A stretch of DNA of 64,000 nucleotides from Streptomyces formicae (GCF_022647665.1 NZ_CP071872.1:6944001-7008000); one strand, 5' to 3'. Positions 8,503 through 18,155 are shown, counted from the stretch's first letter. A program made the numbers and translations. Notes: generated by a model from the sequence alone, not told the origin.

Positions 8503-9498
8503 TCACTTCGCGGCTTCCGCCGCGCCCGCGGCGCGGTTCGCCGCGATCTGGCGGGACATGATCGTGGTCAGCTCGTACGCGGTGTGGGAGGCCGCGACCG
8601 AGGTGATCTCGGCGTGGTCGTAGGCCGGGGCGACCTCGACGACGTCGGCGGAGACCAGGTTGCAGGAGGCGAGGCCGCGCAGGATCTCCAGGAGCTCGCG
8701 GGAGGTCATCCCGCCGGCCTCGGGGGTGCCGGTGCCGGGGGCGTGCGCCGGGTCGAGGCAGTCGATGTCGATGGAGATGTAGAGCGGGCGGTCGCCGATG
8801 CGCTGGCGGAGCTGGTCGGCGACCTCGTCGGCGCCCCGCCGGTAGACGTCGGACGAGGTGACGATGCCGAAGCCCAGCTTCTCGTCGTCGGTGAGGTCCT
8901 GCTTGCCGTACAGCGGGCCGCGGATGCCGACGTGGGAGAGCGCCTCGGTGTCGAGGATGCCCTCCTCGACGGCACGGCGGAACGGGGTGCCGTGCGTGTA
9001 CTCGGCGCCGAAGTACGTGTCCCAGGTGTCCAGGTGCGCGTCGAAGTGCAGCAGCGCCACAGGGCCGTGCTTCTTGGCGACCGAACGCAGCAGCGGCAGC
9101 GCGATGGTGTGGTCGCCGCCGAGGGTCATCATCCGGGCGCCGGTGCCCAGCAGATCGCCGGCCGCGGCCTCGATGGTCTCGACGGCCTCGTTGATGTTGA
9201 ACGGGTTGGCGGCGATGTCGCCCGCGTCCGCGACCTGCGCGAGCGCGAAGGGCGAGGCGTCCTGCGCCGGGTTGTACGGGCGCAGGAGCCTCGACGCCTC
9301 CCGGATGGCGTTGCCGCCGAAGCGCGCGCCGGGGCGGTACGAGACCCCGGCGTCGAAGGGCACGCCGACGACGGCGACATCGGTGGTGCCGACCTCGTCG
9401 AGCCGGGGCAGCCGGGCGAACGTCGCGGGTCCGGCGTACCGCGGGATGCGGGACGAGTCGATGGGGCCGCGCGGCATCTCGTTGCTGCTCATGACCAT
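8503..9498 (-). CDS. speB: Agmatinase/guanidino-acid ureohydrolase
   Basis: A 331-aa arginase-superfamily enzyme that removes urea from a guanidino substrate, usually agmatine to putrescine or 4-guanidinobutyrate to GABA. The manganese ligands are visible in GGDHTIALPL, HFDAHLDTWD and SIDIDCLDPAHAPGTG. The ATG at 9498 has AGGAAG just upstream; a second ATG two codons in is possible. It sits between a symporter and a ThDP enzyme on the same strand, with a divergent PucR regulator, which suggests uptake and breakdown of a guanidino compound rather than housekeeping polyamine synthesis. The exact substrate cannot be read from the sequence. Confidence 0.92.
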   Translation of the reverse strand: MVMSSNEMPRGPIDSSRIPRYAGPATFARLPRLDEVGTTDVAVVGVPFDAGVSYRPGARFGGNAIREASRLLRPYNPAQDASPFALAQVADAGDIAANPFNINEAVETIEAAAGDLLGTGARMMTLGGDHTIALPLLRSVAKKHGPVALLHFDAHLDTWDTYFGAEYTHGTPFRRAVEEGILDTEALSHVGIRGPLYGKQDLTDDEKLGFGIVTSSDVYRRGADEVADQLRQRIGDRPLYISIDIDCLDPAHAPGTGTPEAGGMTSRELLEILRGLASCNLVSADVVEVAPAYDHAEITSVAASHTAYELTTIMSRQIAANRAAGAAEAAK

Positions 9499-9551
9499 GC
9501 CTACTTCCTACGCTTTTCCTACAGTTCGCAGTCGTATGACTGTAACGGGGT

Positions 9552-11039
9552 TCAGTGGGTCGCCGGGACGGCCGTCTCCGCGGCCGCCTCTGCGGTGTCC
9601 TCGGGGCCGCCCCGGCCCGCGAGGCGCTCGCGCCAGTGGGCCAGGACCGCCGCGTCGGTCGGCGGCGTCGCCAGCGAGACGACGACGTACGTGGCGAGCG
9701 AGGCGAGCAGGCCGTAGTAGACGGGCTGGTTGGCGAGGATGCCGTAGTGCCACATCAGGCCGATGACCGCGAGGCCGCCGACGACGACGGAGGAGAGCGC
9801 GCCGTGGACGGTGCCGCGCTTCCACAGCAGACCACCGAGGATCGGGACCAGGAGCCCGCCGACGAGCAGGTTGTACGCGACCGTCAGCGCCTCGATCACG
9901 TTGTTCAGCGCGATGGCGATGACGATCACCGCGACGCCCATCGCCAGGATGAACATCCGGTTGCCCTTGACCTCGTCGTGCGGCTCGCCGTCGGCGCGGT
10001 GCCGGGTGACGGCGCCGCGCAGCCGCTGCCAGATGTCGTTGTTGGCGACGGTGGCGCAGGCGATCAGCGCGCCGGACGAGGTGGACATCACCGCGGCGAG
10101 CGCGGCGGCCAGCACGAGGCCCCGCACACCCATGGGGAGCTCGTCCTTGACGATGGTGGCGAAGGCGTCGTCGGCATTGGCGAGGTTCGGGTAGAGCACC
10201 TTGGCGGCGGTGCCGATGACGGCGCCTGCGAGGGCGTAGACGAGGCAGTACGTGCCGGCGACGGTGCCGCCGTAGCGGGCGACCTTGTCGTTGCGGGCGG
10301 TGAAGACGCGCTGCCAGATGTCCTGGCCGATCAGCATGCCGAACGTGTAGATCAGCACATACGTGAAGATCGTCTCGCCGCCGATGCCGAGCGGCGCGAA
10401 GTAGTCCGTGGGCAGCTGGGCCTTCATCTCCGCGAAGCCGCCGGCCTTGACCACCGCGATGGGCAGCAGCAGGAGCAGCACACCGATCGTCTTGACGACG
10501 AACTGCACCATGTCGGTGAGCGTGATCGACCACATGCCGCCGAGCGTGGAGTAGGCGACGACGATCGAGCCGCCGAGGATGATCGCGAGCGTCCGGTTCA
10601 TGTCGAAGAGGACGTCGAAGATCGTGGCGTAGGCGATGGTCGAGGTGACCGCCAGCATCAGCGTGTACGCCCACATGACGATGCCGGTGATGAGCCCGGC
10701 GCGGCCGCCGTAGCGCAGGTCGAGCATCTCGGAGACGGTGTAGACCTTCAGCCGGGCGATGCGCGCGGAGAAGAAGACCGAGAGGGCGAGGAGGCCGAGA
10801 CCGATGGCGAAGACCATCCAGGCGCCCGAGAGCCCGTACTTGTAACCGAGACCGACGCCGCCGATGGTGGAGGCGCCGCCGAGGACGATGGCAGCCATCG
10901 TGCCGGAGTACATCCAGGGGCCGAGCCTGCGGCCCGCCACCAGGAACTCGCTCTTGGACTTGGCGCGGCGCATGCCCCACCAGCCCATGGCCAGCATGCC
11001 GGCCAGATAGACGACGATCACTGCGTAGTCGACGGCCAT
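9552..11039 (-). CDS. Sodium:solute symporter (SSS family)
   Basis: A 495-aa integral membrane transporter with about 13-14 hydrophobic helices along its length (first helix YAVIVVYLAGMLAMGWWGM). The family uses the sodium gradient to import organic solutes. The ATG at 11039 follows GGAGGG at good spacing. The 53 bp to speB and their shared direction suggest one operon, so a guanidino compound, amine or purine-related solute is the likely cargo, as inferred from context. It is divergent from the PucR regulator, which probably controls it. Confidence 0.92.
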   Translation of the reverse strand: MAVDYAVIVVYLAGMLAMGWWGMRRAKSKSEFLVAGRRLGPWMYSGTMAAIVLGGASTIGGVGLGYKYGLSGAWMVFAIGLGLLALSVFFSARIARLKVYTVSEMLDLRYGGRAGLITGIVMWAYTLMLAVTSTIAYATIFDVLFDMNRTLAIILGGSIVVAYSTLGGMWSITLTDMVQFVVKTIGVLLLLLPIAVVKAGGFAEMKAQLPTDYFAPLGIGGETIFTYVLIYTFGMLIGQDIWQRVFTARNDKVARYGGTVAGTYCLVYALAGAVIGTAAKVLYPNLANADDAFATIVKDELPMGVRGLVLAAALAAVMSTSSGALIACATVANNDIWQRLRGAVTRHRADGEPHDEVKGNRMFILAMGVAVIVIAIALNNVIEALTVAYNLLVGGLLVPILGGLLWKRGTVHGALSSVVVGGLAVIGLMWHYGILANQPVYYGLLASLATYVVVSLATPPTDAAVLAHWRERLAGRGGPEDTAEAAAETAVPATH

Positions 11040-11226
11040 GGGGCCCTCCTTCGCTCACCTCGGTGGCGTGTCGTGCAATGGATGTGAGGGGACGCGGCGG
11101 CTCTTGCGCGGGGACATCCGCCCGTACCCGCGGCCGCCGGACACCACGACGGTAAGTGGCCGGTAAGCGACGATGAAGTGTACGTTTCCTCCATTCTCGA
11201 AGACGCCGTCGGATGGAACGTCCACC

Positions 11227-12771
11227 ATGCCGGATCCTGCGCCATACCCAGCGGCCCCACCGGCCCCACCGATCCCGCTGGCCGCACTGCTGGCCCGTGA
11301 GGACCTGGGGCTGCGGCTCGTCGCGGGCCCCGAGGACGCCGAGATCCAGTGGGTGCACACCTCGGAGATGGCCGATCCGTACCCCTATCTGCTCGGCGGC
11401 GAGCTGCTGCTCACGGCAGGCGTGCTGCTGAAGGACCCGGAGACGTACGCCGCCCGGGTCGTCGAGGCGGGCGGCGCGGCGATCGGCTTCGGGGTCGCTC
11501 CCGTGCACGACACCGTCCCGCCGGCGCTCGTCGAGGCGTGCGAACGGCACGGGCTGCCGCTGGTCGAGGTGCCGCCGCAGACCCCGTTCACGGCGATCGC
11601 CCGCGCGGTCTGGCGGCTCATGGCCCAGGTCCGCCACCAGGAGCTCCGCCGCGTCAGCGAGGCCCAGCAGGGCCTGGCCACCGCCGCCGCCCGGCCCGAC
11701 CCGGTTCCCGCCGTGCTCCAGCAGTTGGCGTCCCGCCTCGGCGGCTGGGCGGTGCTGCTCGCGCCGGACGGCTCCGTCCTCCAGTCGTCGGGGCGTCCGC
11801 CGTCGCGCGAGGCACGGGAGGCGCTGGGGCGGCTGGCGCGGGTGGTGAGCCCGGCGGCGGACGACGAGACCGGGTCCGGTTCGGGAACGGGGCCGGGATC
11901 GGGAACGGGGCCCGGGGACAGCGGCGCCGGGACCGGCGGGCCGGGCGACGGCGCCACACGCCGTGCTCCCGCGTCCGCGACCGACTCCGTCGCGGGCACG
12001 CACCTCGCCGCGTACGCCCTCGGCGGCGGCGAGGCGCTCGTCCTCGGGATCGCGACCGAGGGGCGCGAGCCCGGCGGCCACACCGTCGCCGGCATGGCCG
12101 TCGTCCTGCTGTCGCTGCTCACGGCCCCGCACCAGGGCACCGACGCCACCGGCCGGTCCGCGGCCCTCGTACGGCTGCTGCTGGGCGCCGAACCCGCCGA
12201 CGTGGCGCCCGCGCTCGGGCCGGGACCCTGGGTCGTGGTCCATGCCACGCGGCCGGGCGAGCCGCCCGACCGGATCGCGGCGTCGTCGCTCGGCGCGGCG
12301 CTGGGCAGCGCGCTGGTGGACGCGAACGGCACGACCGTACGGATCCTGCTGACCGGGGACCGGCGGATCGAGCCGCAGCCGGGCTGGACGCTCGGGGTCA
12401 GCGCGGCCGCCGACCCCGCCGAGCTGTCCGCCGCCGACACGGCGGCGGCGCGCGCGCTGCGCCGGGCCGAGGCGACCCGCGAGCCGCTGGCCCGCCAGCG
12501 CGACGCGGGCCTCGCGGAGCTGGTCGCCCCGGGCGACGCAGCCGTCCACGCCCGGGGCCTCCTCGCGCCGATCGCGGGCACCCCCGCGCTCACCGAGACC
12601 CTGCGCGTCTGGCTCTCGCTGCACGGCAGCTGGGACCGCACAGCGGTCGCCCTCGGCGTCCACCGCAACACCGTGCGCCAGCGCATCGCCCGCTGCGCGA
12701 CGCTGCTCGGGGCGGACCTGGACGACGCGGACGTGCGGATGGAGCTGTGGTTCGCGCTGCGCTACGTGTGA
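11227..12771 (+). CDS. PucR-family transcriptional regulator
   Basis: A 514-aa regulator with an N-terminal PucR sensing domain (residues about 10-145), a Gly/Ser-rich linker (GSGSGTGPGSGTGPG, about residue 215), a central GGDEF-like region and a C-terminal helix-turn-helix of the PucR/CdaR type (HGSWDRTAVALGVHRNTVRQ). PucR-type proteins usually activate purine or amine catabolic genes in response to a metabolite. It is divergent from the symporter-speB-ThDP run and probably regulates it. I chose the ATG at 11227 because the reading frame upstream has proline-poor, non-conserved sequence; an ATG at 11173 is the alternative. Confidence 0.9.
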   Translation: MPDPAPYPAAPPAPPIPLAALLAREDLGLRLVAGPEDAEIQWVHTSEMADPYPYLLGGELLLTAGVLLKDPETYAARVVEAGGAAIGFGVAPVHDTVPPALVEACERHGLPLVEVPPQTPFTAIARAVWRLMAQVRHQELRRVSEAQQGLATAAARPDPVPAVLQQLASRLGGWAVLLAPDGSVLQSSGRPPSREAREALGRLARVVSPAADDETGSGSGTGPGSGTGPGDSGAGTGGPGDGATRRAPASATDSVAGTHLAAYALGGGEALVLGIATEGREPGGHTVAGMAVVLLSLLTAPHQGTDATGRSAALVRLLLGAEPADVAPALGPGPWVVVHATRPGEPPDRIAASSLGAALGSALVDANGTTVRILLTGDRRIEPQPGWTLGVSAAADPAELSAADTAAARALRRAEATREPLARQRDAGLAELVAPGDAAVHARGLLAPIAGTPALTETLRVWLSLHGSWDRTAVALGVHRNTVRQRIARCATLLGADLDDADVRMELWFALRYV

Positions 12772-12844
12772 CGGGGCGCGCTGTGGTGCGCGTGACGGGG
12801 CGCGTCTGACGGGGCGCGCTGTGGTGCGCGTGGCGGGGCGCGTC
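12769..12844. repeat. Two tandem copies of a 38-bp unit
   Basis: The unit starting TGACGGGGCGCGCTGTGGTG occurs twice head to tail (12769-12806 and 12807-12844) with one mismatch. The first copy begins with the PucR stop codon. It probably arose by slippage of the gene end; no coding role is visible. Confidence 0.85.
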
Positions 12845-12937
12845 GCCGCGGTTCCGTGGGAAGCCCACGATTCTCGCGCCCGAAGGCTGTCGGCACGACC
12901 CAAGTCCCTTGCGTCACAGGCATGTTGGAATACCCGC

Positions 12938-13423
12938 ATGGCCTCTCCCGCCGATGGAACCACGACCACCCTGGACCCGGACGAGCCCGAGCGCCGCCTG
13001 CGCACCGAGATCGAGCGGCTGCGGGAGGAGGCGGTACGCCAGAAGACCCTCGCCCACCGGCGGGCCGAGTTCTGGGCCAAGACCGATGTCGCCCTCGGCT
13101 TCCCCGCGGCCCTCCTCGCCGGCACGGCGGGAGCGACGGGCCTGGCCTCGGCGGACGCGCGCATCCCCGCGGCGCTGCTCGCCCTGGCCTCCGCCGGGTT
13201 CGCGGCCGGGGCCGGCTTCCTCCGCAGCGCCACCAGGTGCCGGGCCAACAAGCGCGCCCGCCGCGCATGGGCCGAGGTGGAGGGCAGGGCCGCGGTGAAG
13301 CTGACCCTGCACCACCTGACCTCCGAGGACCTCGGCGAGCTCCTCGAACTGCGCCAGGCCGCACTGGACTCCTACGACGGCGAGGACCCGCAGGCGGGAT
13401 CGCCTCCGCTCGCCGCGGGCTGA
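12938..13423 (+). CDS. Two-TM membrane protein, possible SLATT-type effector
   Basis: A 161-aa protein with an N-terminal charged coiled-coil-like helix (PERRLRTEIERLREEAVRQK), two adjacent hydrophobic helices (ALGFPAALLAGTAGATG and AALLALASAGFAAGAGFL) separated by a short DARI turn, and a helical cytoplasmic tail. This is the layout of SLATT domains, 2TM effectors found with nucleotide-sensing antiphage systems. The assignment is by architecture only and needs a profile search. The ATG at 12938 begins a MASPADG segment; the reading frame extends further upstream but without a convincing ribosome binding site. It lies next to the restriction genes, which fits a defence role but does not prove it. 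Confidence 0.7.
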   Translation: MASPADGTTTTLDPDEPERRLRTEIERLREEAVRQKTLAHRRAEFWAKTDVALGFPAALLAGTAGATGLASADARIPAALLALASAGFAAGAGFLRSATRCRANKRARRAWAEVEGRAAVKLTLHHLTSEDLGELLELRQAALDSYDGEDPQAGSPPLAAG

Positions 13424-13433
13424 GGCCCGTCAG

Positions 13434-14219
13434 CTACACGATCTCGCCCATCCACATGCGTCGCCCGAGCTCATCCAACTCGGTTCGCCGCTCTTCGTAC
13501 TCAGGCAGGGCGTGCCCCAGCAACCGCCAGAAATCCTCCCCATGCCCGGAGACACGGACATGCGCGAGCTCGTGAGCGACGACATAGTCCACGAGATGCA
13601 TGGGCAGTTGGAACAGCGGCCAGCCCAGACTCATCCGCCCGGCTCCGACTCCGCCGTCGCACGGACGGTAGCTGCCCCAGCGGCCGCCAAGATCCGACAC
13701 GTCCAACGCCGGCTCCGCGACTCCCATACGCGCTGCCCACGGTTGGAGCCTGCCCCTGGCCCACTCGCGGCCAGCGCGGCAGTACCAGTCGACGAGCGCA
13801 GACCGGCCCCGGACCGGACTTTCAGCCTGTTCTTGATTGAGGAGCAGGCGCCCGGCGACGAGCCGGACCCCGGCGCCTTCGGGGCGCTCGGCGTCGATGG
13901 CCAGCCGGTACGTCCGCCCCAGATACCGGAACACCTCGCCCTCGACGAGACGCTTGGGCGGGTTCAGCGGTCTGGTTCGCTCCCTTTGCGCCGTCTTGGC
14001 CACCACCCATGCCCGGTGAGCCCGGACGAACGCGAGGGCGTCAGCCGCCGGACGTCCCTGGGGCGCGTGCAGGGTGACCGCAGCATCCATCTCCACCGTG
14101 AGGGCGAACCGCTTGCGCCGAGCACTGACGCGCACGTCGAGTTCCAACCCGTCGACAGCGAGCCGATCACCCTCGACAAGGGCGATCGGCTCGGCTGGTT
14201 CGACAGTGGAGGCGGTCAC
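13434..14219 (-). CDS. YgjP/DUF45-family metallopeptidase linked to type I restriction genes
   Basis: A 261-aa SprT/M48-like zinc metallopeptidase. It shows VVAHELAHVRVSGHGEDFW (HExxH zinc site) and RWGSY, the hallmark of the YgjP/WLM group, which often accompanies type I restriction genes. The GTG start at 14219 lies 5 nt after the hsdR stop, with GGGGAG overlapping the end of hsdR, so translation is probably coupled; an upstream ATG at 14315 would overlap hsdR by 91 nt and is less likely. Its job in the restriction locus is unknown. Confidence 0.87.
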   Translation of the reverse strand: MTASTVEPAEPIALVEGDRLAVDGLELDVRVSARRKRFALTVEMDAAVTLHAPQGRPAADALAFVRAHRAWVVAKTAQRERTRPLNPPKRLVEGEVFRYLGRTYRLAIDAERPEGAGVRLVAGRLLLNQEQAESPVRGRSALVDWYCRAGREWARGRLQPWAARMGVAEPALDVSDLGGRWGSYRPCDGGVGAGRMSLGWPLFQLPMHLVDYVVAHELAHVRVSGHGEDFWRLLGHALPEYEERRTELDELGRRMWMGEIV

Positions 14220-14224
14220 CCTGC

Positions 14225-17200
14225 CTATTCTCCCCTCAGCCTGGCCAGGAACGACGTTCGGTTCTGCGCGGCGTAGGCGGCGAGCCGTTCCGCGAGATCG
14301 CGAAGTGCCGTCCATTCCGTGCCCGTCGGCCGCAGCCGCCCCTTGACCAGATCCATCCTGATCTTGTCAGCGAGGAGGGCGAGGTCCTGGTGCTGGCCCT
14401 GGTACGCGGCCTTGGCCATGGTGTGGGCCGCCGTGTCACACACCGTCCCGACCACCGACCGCAGGTCCGCCGCACTCGTGTCGATGTCCGGGTTCTCCCC
14501 CGCCTCCCTGTCCAGCAGCCGGTACAGCCGCTGCTCCAGCGGGGAGAGTCCCGCAAACCTGGGATCCTCCCCTTCCTCCTGCCGGGCCTGCTCGAAGAGC
14601 GGCCCGAAGGCCTCGATCTGCTCCTCGAACCGCCCGGGCATCTCCCGCAGGATCTCCTCCAGCCGCTCCGAGAGCCGGACGTACTTCTCCGGGTCCTCCC
14701 GCTTGACCCGCTCCTCCAGGTGGAAGCGGAGGGCGTGCCCCATCTCGGCAGCCGCCTCACGCGGGGGCATGGTGCGTACCTTCTCGTCGAACAGCGGCGA
14801 CGCCAATGACACCGGTGCGATCACCTGGTCGATCTCGGGGCCCTCCAGATGCTCGGCGATCAGCGCGCGCACCTTGCGCCCGTACGTGCGCATCGTGAAC
14901 GACCCGCCTGCCGCGTCACGGTGGAGGGTACGGATGCGCTTCTGCAGCAGGCCCCAGCGACGTGCGTCGCCCACATAGTCCAGGCCGTCCTCGTGTGGCA
15001 GTACTCGCTCCAGGACGGTGAGGAAGTGGTGCAGCACCTCGTCGAAGCCCTGGCGGTTCGATTCGTCGTCGAAGGCGAGAGCGGCGGAGCGCACGGCGGC
15101 GAAGTCAACGAGGTCTGCGTCGGTGACGCCGACCTGAGCGCTGAGGTATCGGCGCACCGCCTTGGCCGCCGGCTCCAGACCGTCGATCTCCTCGGCCATG
15201 CTGCGCATCGTGTCGTCGACGTCCTCCTTCCGGTAGTCGGCGAGTGCACTGCTCAGGTGCTCGAAGACGCCGTAGTAGTCAACGACGTACCCGACCTTCT
15301 TGTCAGGCATCGGGCGGTTCACCCGGGCCACGGCCTGGAGCAGTTCGGCATCCCGGATCGGGCGGTCCAGATACAGCGCCTGTTCACGCGGCGCGTCGAA
15401 ACCCGTGAGCAGCATGGACTTGACGATCAGGAAGGCCACGGGGCTCTCGGGGTGCACCGGATCGGGGCCGGCGGCCGATGCCTCGGGCTGCTCCACTCCT
15501 TCCTGTGACCACGGGTTGTCCCCCATGCCGCCCGGCTCCTGCGTCTCCTGCACCGGGGAGTGGAACGGAGTGGTGGCGACCCATTCGGGCTCCGGCGGCG
15601 GGGTTGGAAACGCTTCGTGGAAGCGCTCGATGTACGCCGCCTGCCGCACCGGGTCCGTCCAGTACAGCCACCGGCGCCACTTGCGCTCCTTGCCGGGCGA
15701 GATGACGGGCACGAAGTCGATCCGGCGCAGCAACGAACGGAACTGGTACGCCTGGAACAGATAGCGCGTGCGCGAGGGCAGCTCGTCGAGCGGGATTCCG
15801 GCGACCGACTCCGGCCGGAACGCGGCGAGCTCCACCATCAGCGCGTCCCGCGCGGCACGCAGCGCGTGGTGGTACTCGACGACCGCCTTGCGGCTCACCG
15901 CGGCGACCTGCGCCTTGAACCCTCCGCCGGGCAGCACCGTCGTCACCCAGTGCTCCAGCATGTCCTCGGCCTTGGCCCGGATCATCGGCGTCGACTCGGC
16001 GACGTCCCGCTCGGTGGGCCAGCGGTTCAGCAGCTCGCGCCGCTGCTCGTCGGTGCGGTCACGGATGAGGTCATCGAAGTTCCGGTCCAGGCCCTCCTTG
16101 TCGAACACCTTCCCTTCGCCGGTACGGCCCTCGTAGCGGATGCGCACGACGACGCCGTCGTTTTCGGCATCCGCCATCCGGTACATGTCCAGGAACTTCC
16201 GGTCCGGTCCACCGCTGAAGATCCGGCGGGTGTCCTCGTCCTTGCCCGTCATGATCGGAGTACCGGTGAAGCCGATCTTCGCCGCGTTGGGGATCGCCTT
16301 GCGCAGGGCGGCGTGCAACAGACTCGTGTGCGACCGGTGCGCCTCGTCGACGAGGACGAGGATGTCCGGGGAGGTGTTGCACTCGGGGAAGTTCGGCGCC
16401 GGCGGCAGCTTCGCCGCCCGCCGCTCACGCCGGTCCTTCTCGGCATCGTCGTACTCGGCCGCCAGGTCCCGGTCGTCGTCATCGCCGTCGGACTCTGCGG
16501 CGAAGGCGAATCCGCCGGCGCCGTACTTCTGGATCATCGCGAACACGACCCGCCGGCCGCCGTCCCGCAGCAGCCCTTCCATCTGGGTCGCGGTCTTCGC
16601 GGTCTCCACCTCGGACTCGCTCAGCCTGAGCGTTCGGGCCAGCTGCTCCTGCAGCTGAGTCCGGTCGGTGACGACGACCACCATGAACTGGCTGAGTCGG
16701 TGGTGCAGATGCATCCGGCGGACGAGGAACGTCATGGTGAGGCTCTTGCCGGAGCCCTGGGTATGCCAGATGAGACCGCCGCGCTCGTCCTCAAGGACCG
16801 GTCCTCCGCGCGTCCTGCCGGTGAGAAGCTTGCGGACCGCCTTCTCGGCGGCTCGGTACTGCTGGTGCCGTGCAACAGCCTTGACGGTACGGCTGCCGCC
16901 CGACTCGGTCTGGACGGGCAGGGGGATGACGTAGTGGCGCACGACCCTGAGCAACGCGGCCGGACGCAGGACGACACCCACCAGCATGTGCCGCTCGTTG
17001 AGCTTGCCGTCGGCCAGTTCGGCGGTGAGAGTCGCCTTGCTCTCCGGCTCGATGCTCCGCCAGGGGTGGAAGTGCTCCGAGGTGGACGTGACCGTGCCGA
17101 GGTACGCGGTCTCGGCCGTGGCCGCGACGAGCAGCTGGACGGTACGGAAAAGCTCCGGAATCCCGGCGGGCAGCGCCGGGTCCGTGGCTTCCCGCTCGTC

Positions 17201-17773
17201 GTCGGGCAGCGGGTCTCCCGCGTAGTGCCGCAGGTCGAGGACGGCATCGCGGATCGGGTCGGCGAGGTCGGGGCTCTTGCACTCGACGGCGACGAGCGGA
17301 ATGCCGTTCACGAAGAGGACGATGTCGAGGATCGATTCCTCACCGGACCGGCTCCGTACACGGAGCTGGTCGACGACGGTGAACTCGTTCCGGTCGGTGC
17401 GGTCCTCGTGCCACTCGATGTACTGGACGGTGGCGGAGGGTCCGCCGTGCGCGGCGGACGGGCCGGTGAGAAGCAGGCCGCTGAGGAGGAGGTCGGTGGC
17501 GGCGAAGTTGGCCTTGTCTGTACCGGCGCCGAGGGAGACGGACGCGAGCTCGGTGAGGGAGCGCTTGACGTCCGTCTCGTCCATCCACGGCTTGCCGTCG
17601 GCGGCGCGGAGGTTGATGCGGCGCAGCGCCTTGGTGAGCGTGTCGACGAGGAACGGGGCATCGGCTTCGAGGATGCCGACGTCCTTGCCTGGGACGTGCG
17701 TCCAGCCCATCGCCCGGAGCTGCGCGACGGTCGGCCGCTCCACCTCGTCCCGCTCGACCTGCATCGCCGCCAT
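14225..17773 (-). CDS. hsdR: Type I restriction endonuclease subunit R (HsdR)
   Basis: The 1,182-aa motor/nuclease subunit that translocates and cuts unmodified DNA when assembled with HsdM and HsdS. The N-terminal PD-(D/E)xK nuclease shows ILDIVLFVNGIPLVAVECKS. The SF2 helicase follows, with Walker A HTQGSGKSLTM, DEAH box LVDEAHRS, motif III GFTGTPI and motif VI QAVARVNRP. All expected motifs are present and the length is normal. The ATG at 17773 follows GGGGGA. It lies about 1.9 kb from hsdS, separated by an XRE/DUF397 pair and two small genes, so it has its own promoter. Since hsdM is frameshifted, HsdR probably has no working partner here. Confidence 0.94.
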   Translation of the reverse strand: MAAMQVERDEVERPTVAQLRAMGWTHVPGKDVGILEADAPFLVDTLTKALRRINLRAADGKPWMDETDVKRSLTELASVSLGAGTDKANFAATDLLLSGLLLTGPSAAHGGPSATVQYIEWHEDRTDRNEFTVVDQLRVRSRSGEESILDIVLFVNGIPLVAVECKSPDLADPIRDAVLDLRHYAGDPLPDDEREATDPALPAGIPELFRTVQLLVAATAETAYLGTVTSTSEHFHPWRSIEPESKATLTAELADGKLNERHMLVGVVLRPAALLRVVRHYVIPLPVQTESGGSRTVKAVARHQQYRAAEKAVRKLLTGRTRGGPVLEDERGGLIWHTQGSGKSLTMTFLVRRMHLHHRLSQFMVVVVTDRTQLQEQLARTLRLSESEVETAKTATQMEGLLRDGGRRVVFAMIQKYGAGGFAFAAESDGDDDDRDLAAEYDDAEKDRRERRAAKLPPAPNFPECNTSPDILVLVDEAHRSHTSLLHAALRKAIPNAAKIGFTGTPIMTGKDEDTRRIFSGGPDRKFLDMYRMADAENDGVVVRIRYEGRTGEGKVFDKEGLDRNFDDLIRDRTDEQRRELLNRWPTERDVAESTPMIRAKAEDMLEHWVTTVLPGGGFKAQVAAVSRKAVVEYHHALRAARDALMVELAAFRPESVAGIPLDELPSRTRYLFQAYQFRSLLRRIDFVPVISPGKERKWRRWLYWTDPVRQAAYIERFHEAFPTPPPEPEWVATTPFHSPVQETQEPGGMGDNPWSQEGVEQPEASAAGPDPVHPESPVAFLIVKSMLLTGFDAPREQALYLDRPIRDAELLQAVARVNRPMPDKKVGYVVDYYGVFEHLSSALADYRKEDVDDTMRSMAEEIDGLEPAAKAVRRYLSAQVGVTDADLVDFAAVRSAALAFDDESNRQGFDEVLHHFLTVLERVLPHEDGLDYVGDARRWGLLQKRIRTLHRDAAGGSFTMRTYGRKVRALIAEHLEGPEIDQVIAPVSLASPLFDEKVRTMPPREAAAEMGHALRFHLEERVKREDPEKYVRLSERLEEILREMPGRFEEQIEAFGPLFEQARQEEGEDPRFAGLSPLEQRLYRLLDREAGENPDIDTSAADLRSVVGTVCDTAAHTMAKAAYQGQHQDLALLADKIRMDLVKGRLRPTGTEWTALRDLAERLAAYAAQNRTSFLARLRGE

Positions 17774-17867
17774 TCCCCCACGCTTCTCGCCCGCCCCCGC
17801 GCCCGATCTGGTGATCCATTCTGCGCGATGGGCGGACGACAGGCGAGAGTTTCAGCCGCGGCGGGGA

Positions 17868-18155
17868 TTATCTGGTGAGCCGGGCGCCCCGGCTCCATGC
17901 GATGCGGTGTACGTCGCGCAGGGACTCTGCCAGGCGGGCGATGACGTAGCGAAGCTGTTCGGGAGTGGCGGAACGGTCGCTCAGCAGGTCGTCGGTGTGA
18001 TCGAGAAGATCGACGGCCATGCCGAGCTGCACGCTCTCGATGTTGTCGGCGAGGCGTGAGACGTAGCCATCACCGTCGCCGATGAGATAGCAGGGCTTGC
18101 CCTCGGCCCCGGTCCAGGGGAGCAGGCGAAGTGCCTCCTTGGTGTGACGGATCAC
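17868..18155 (-). CDS. Small conserved actinobacterial protein
   Basis: A 95-aa protein, mostly helical, with no recognised domain. Its N-terminal part reads HTKEALRLLPWTGAEGKPCY and then GDGDGYVSRLADNIESVQ. The GTG start at 18155 has GGGAGGTGG upstream and overlaps the TGA of the preceding gene as GTGA, so the two are translationally coupled. A longer in-frame extension upstream is Pro/Arg-rich shadow sequence and is rejected. Similar small proteins accompany XRE/DUF397 loci in Streptomyces. Function unknown. Confidence 0.7.
   Translation of the reverse strand: MIRHTKEALRLLPWTGAEGKPCYLIGDGDGYVSRLADNIESVQLGMAVDLLDHTDDLLSDRSATPEQLRYVIARLAESLRDVHRIAWSRGARLTR

Noticed and set aside
9508..13251. 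Very long open frame on the minus strand (about 1,247 codons)
   Set aside because: It is antisense to the PucR gene and out of frame with the symporter; the translation is Arg/Ala/Gly shadow sequence typical of high-GC DNA.
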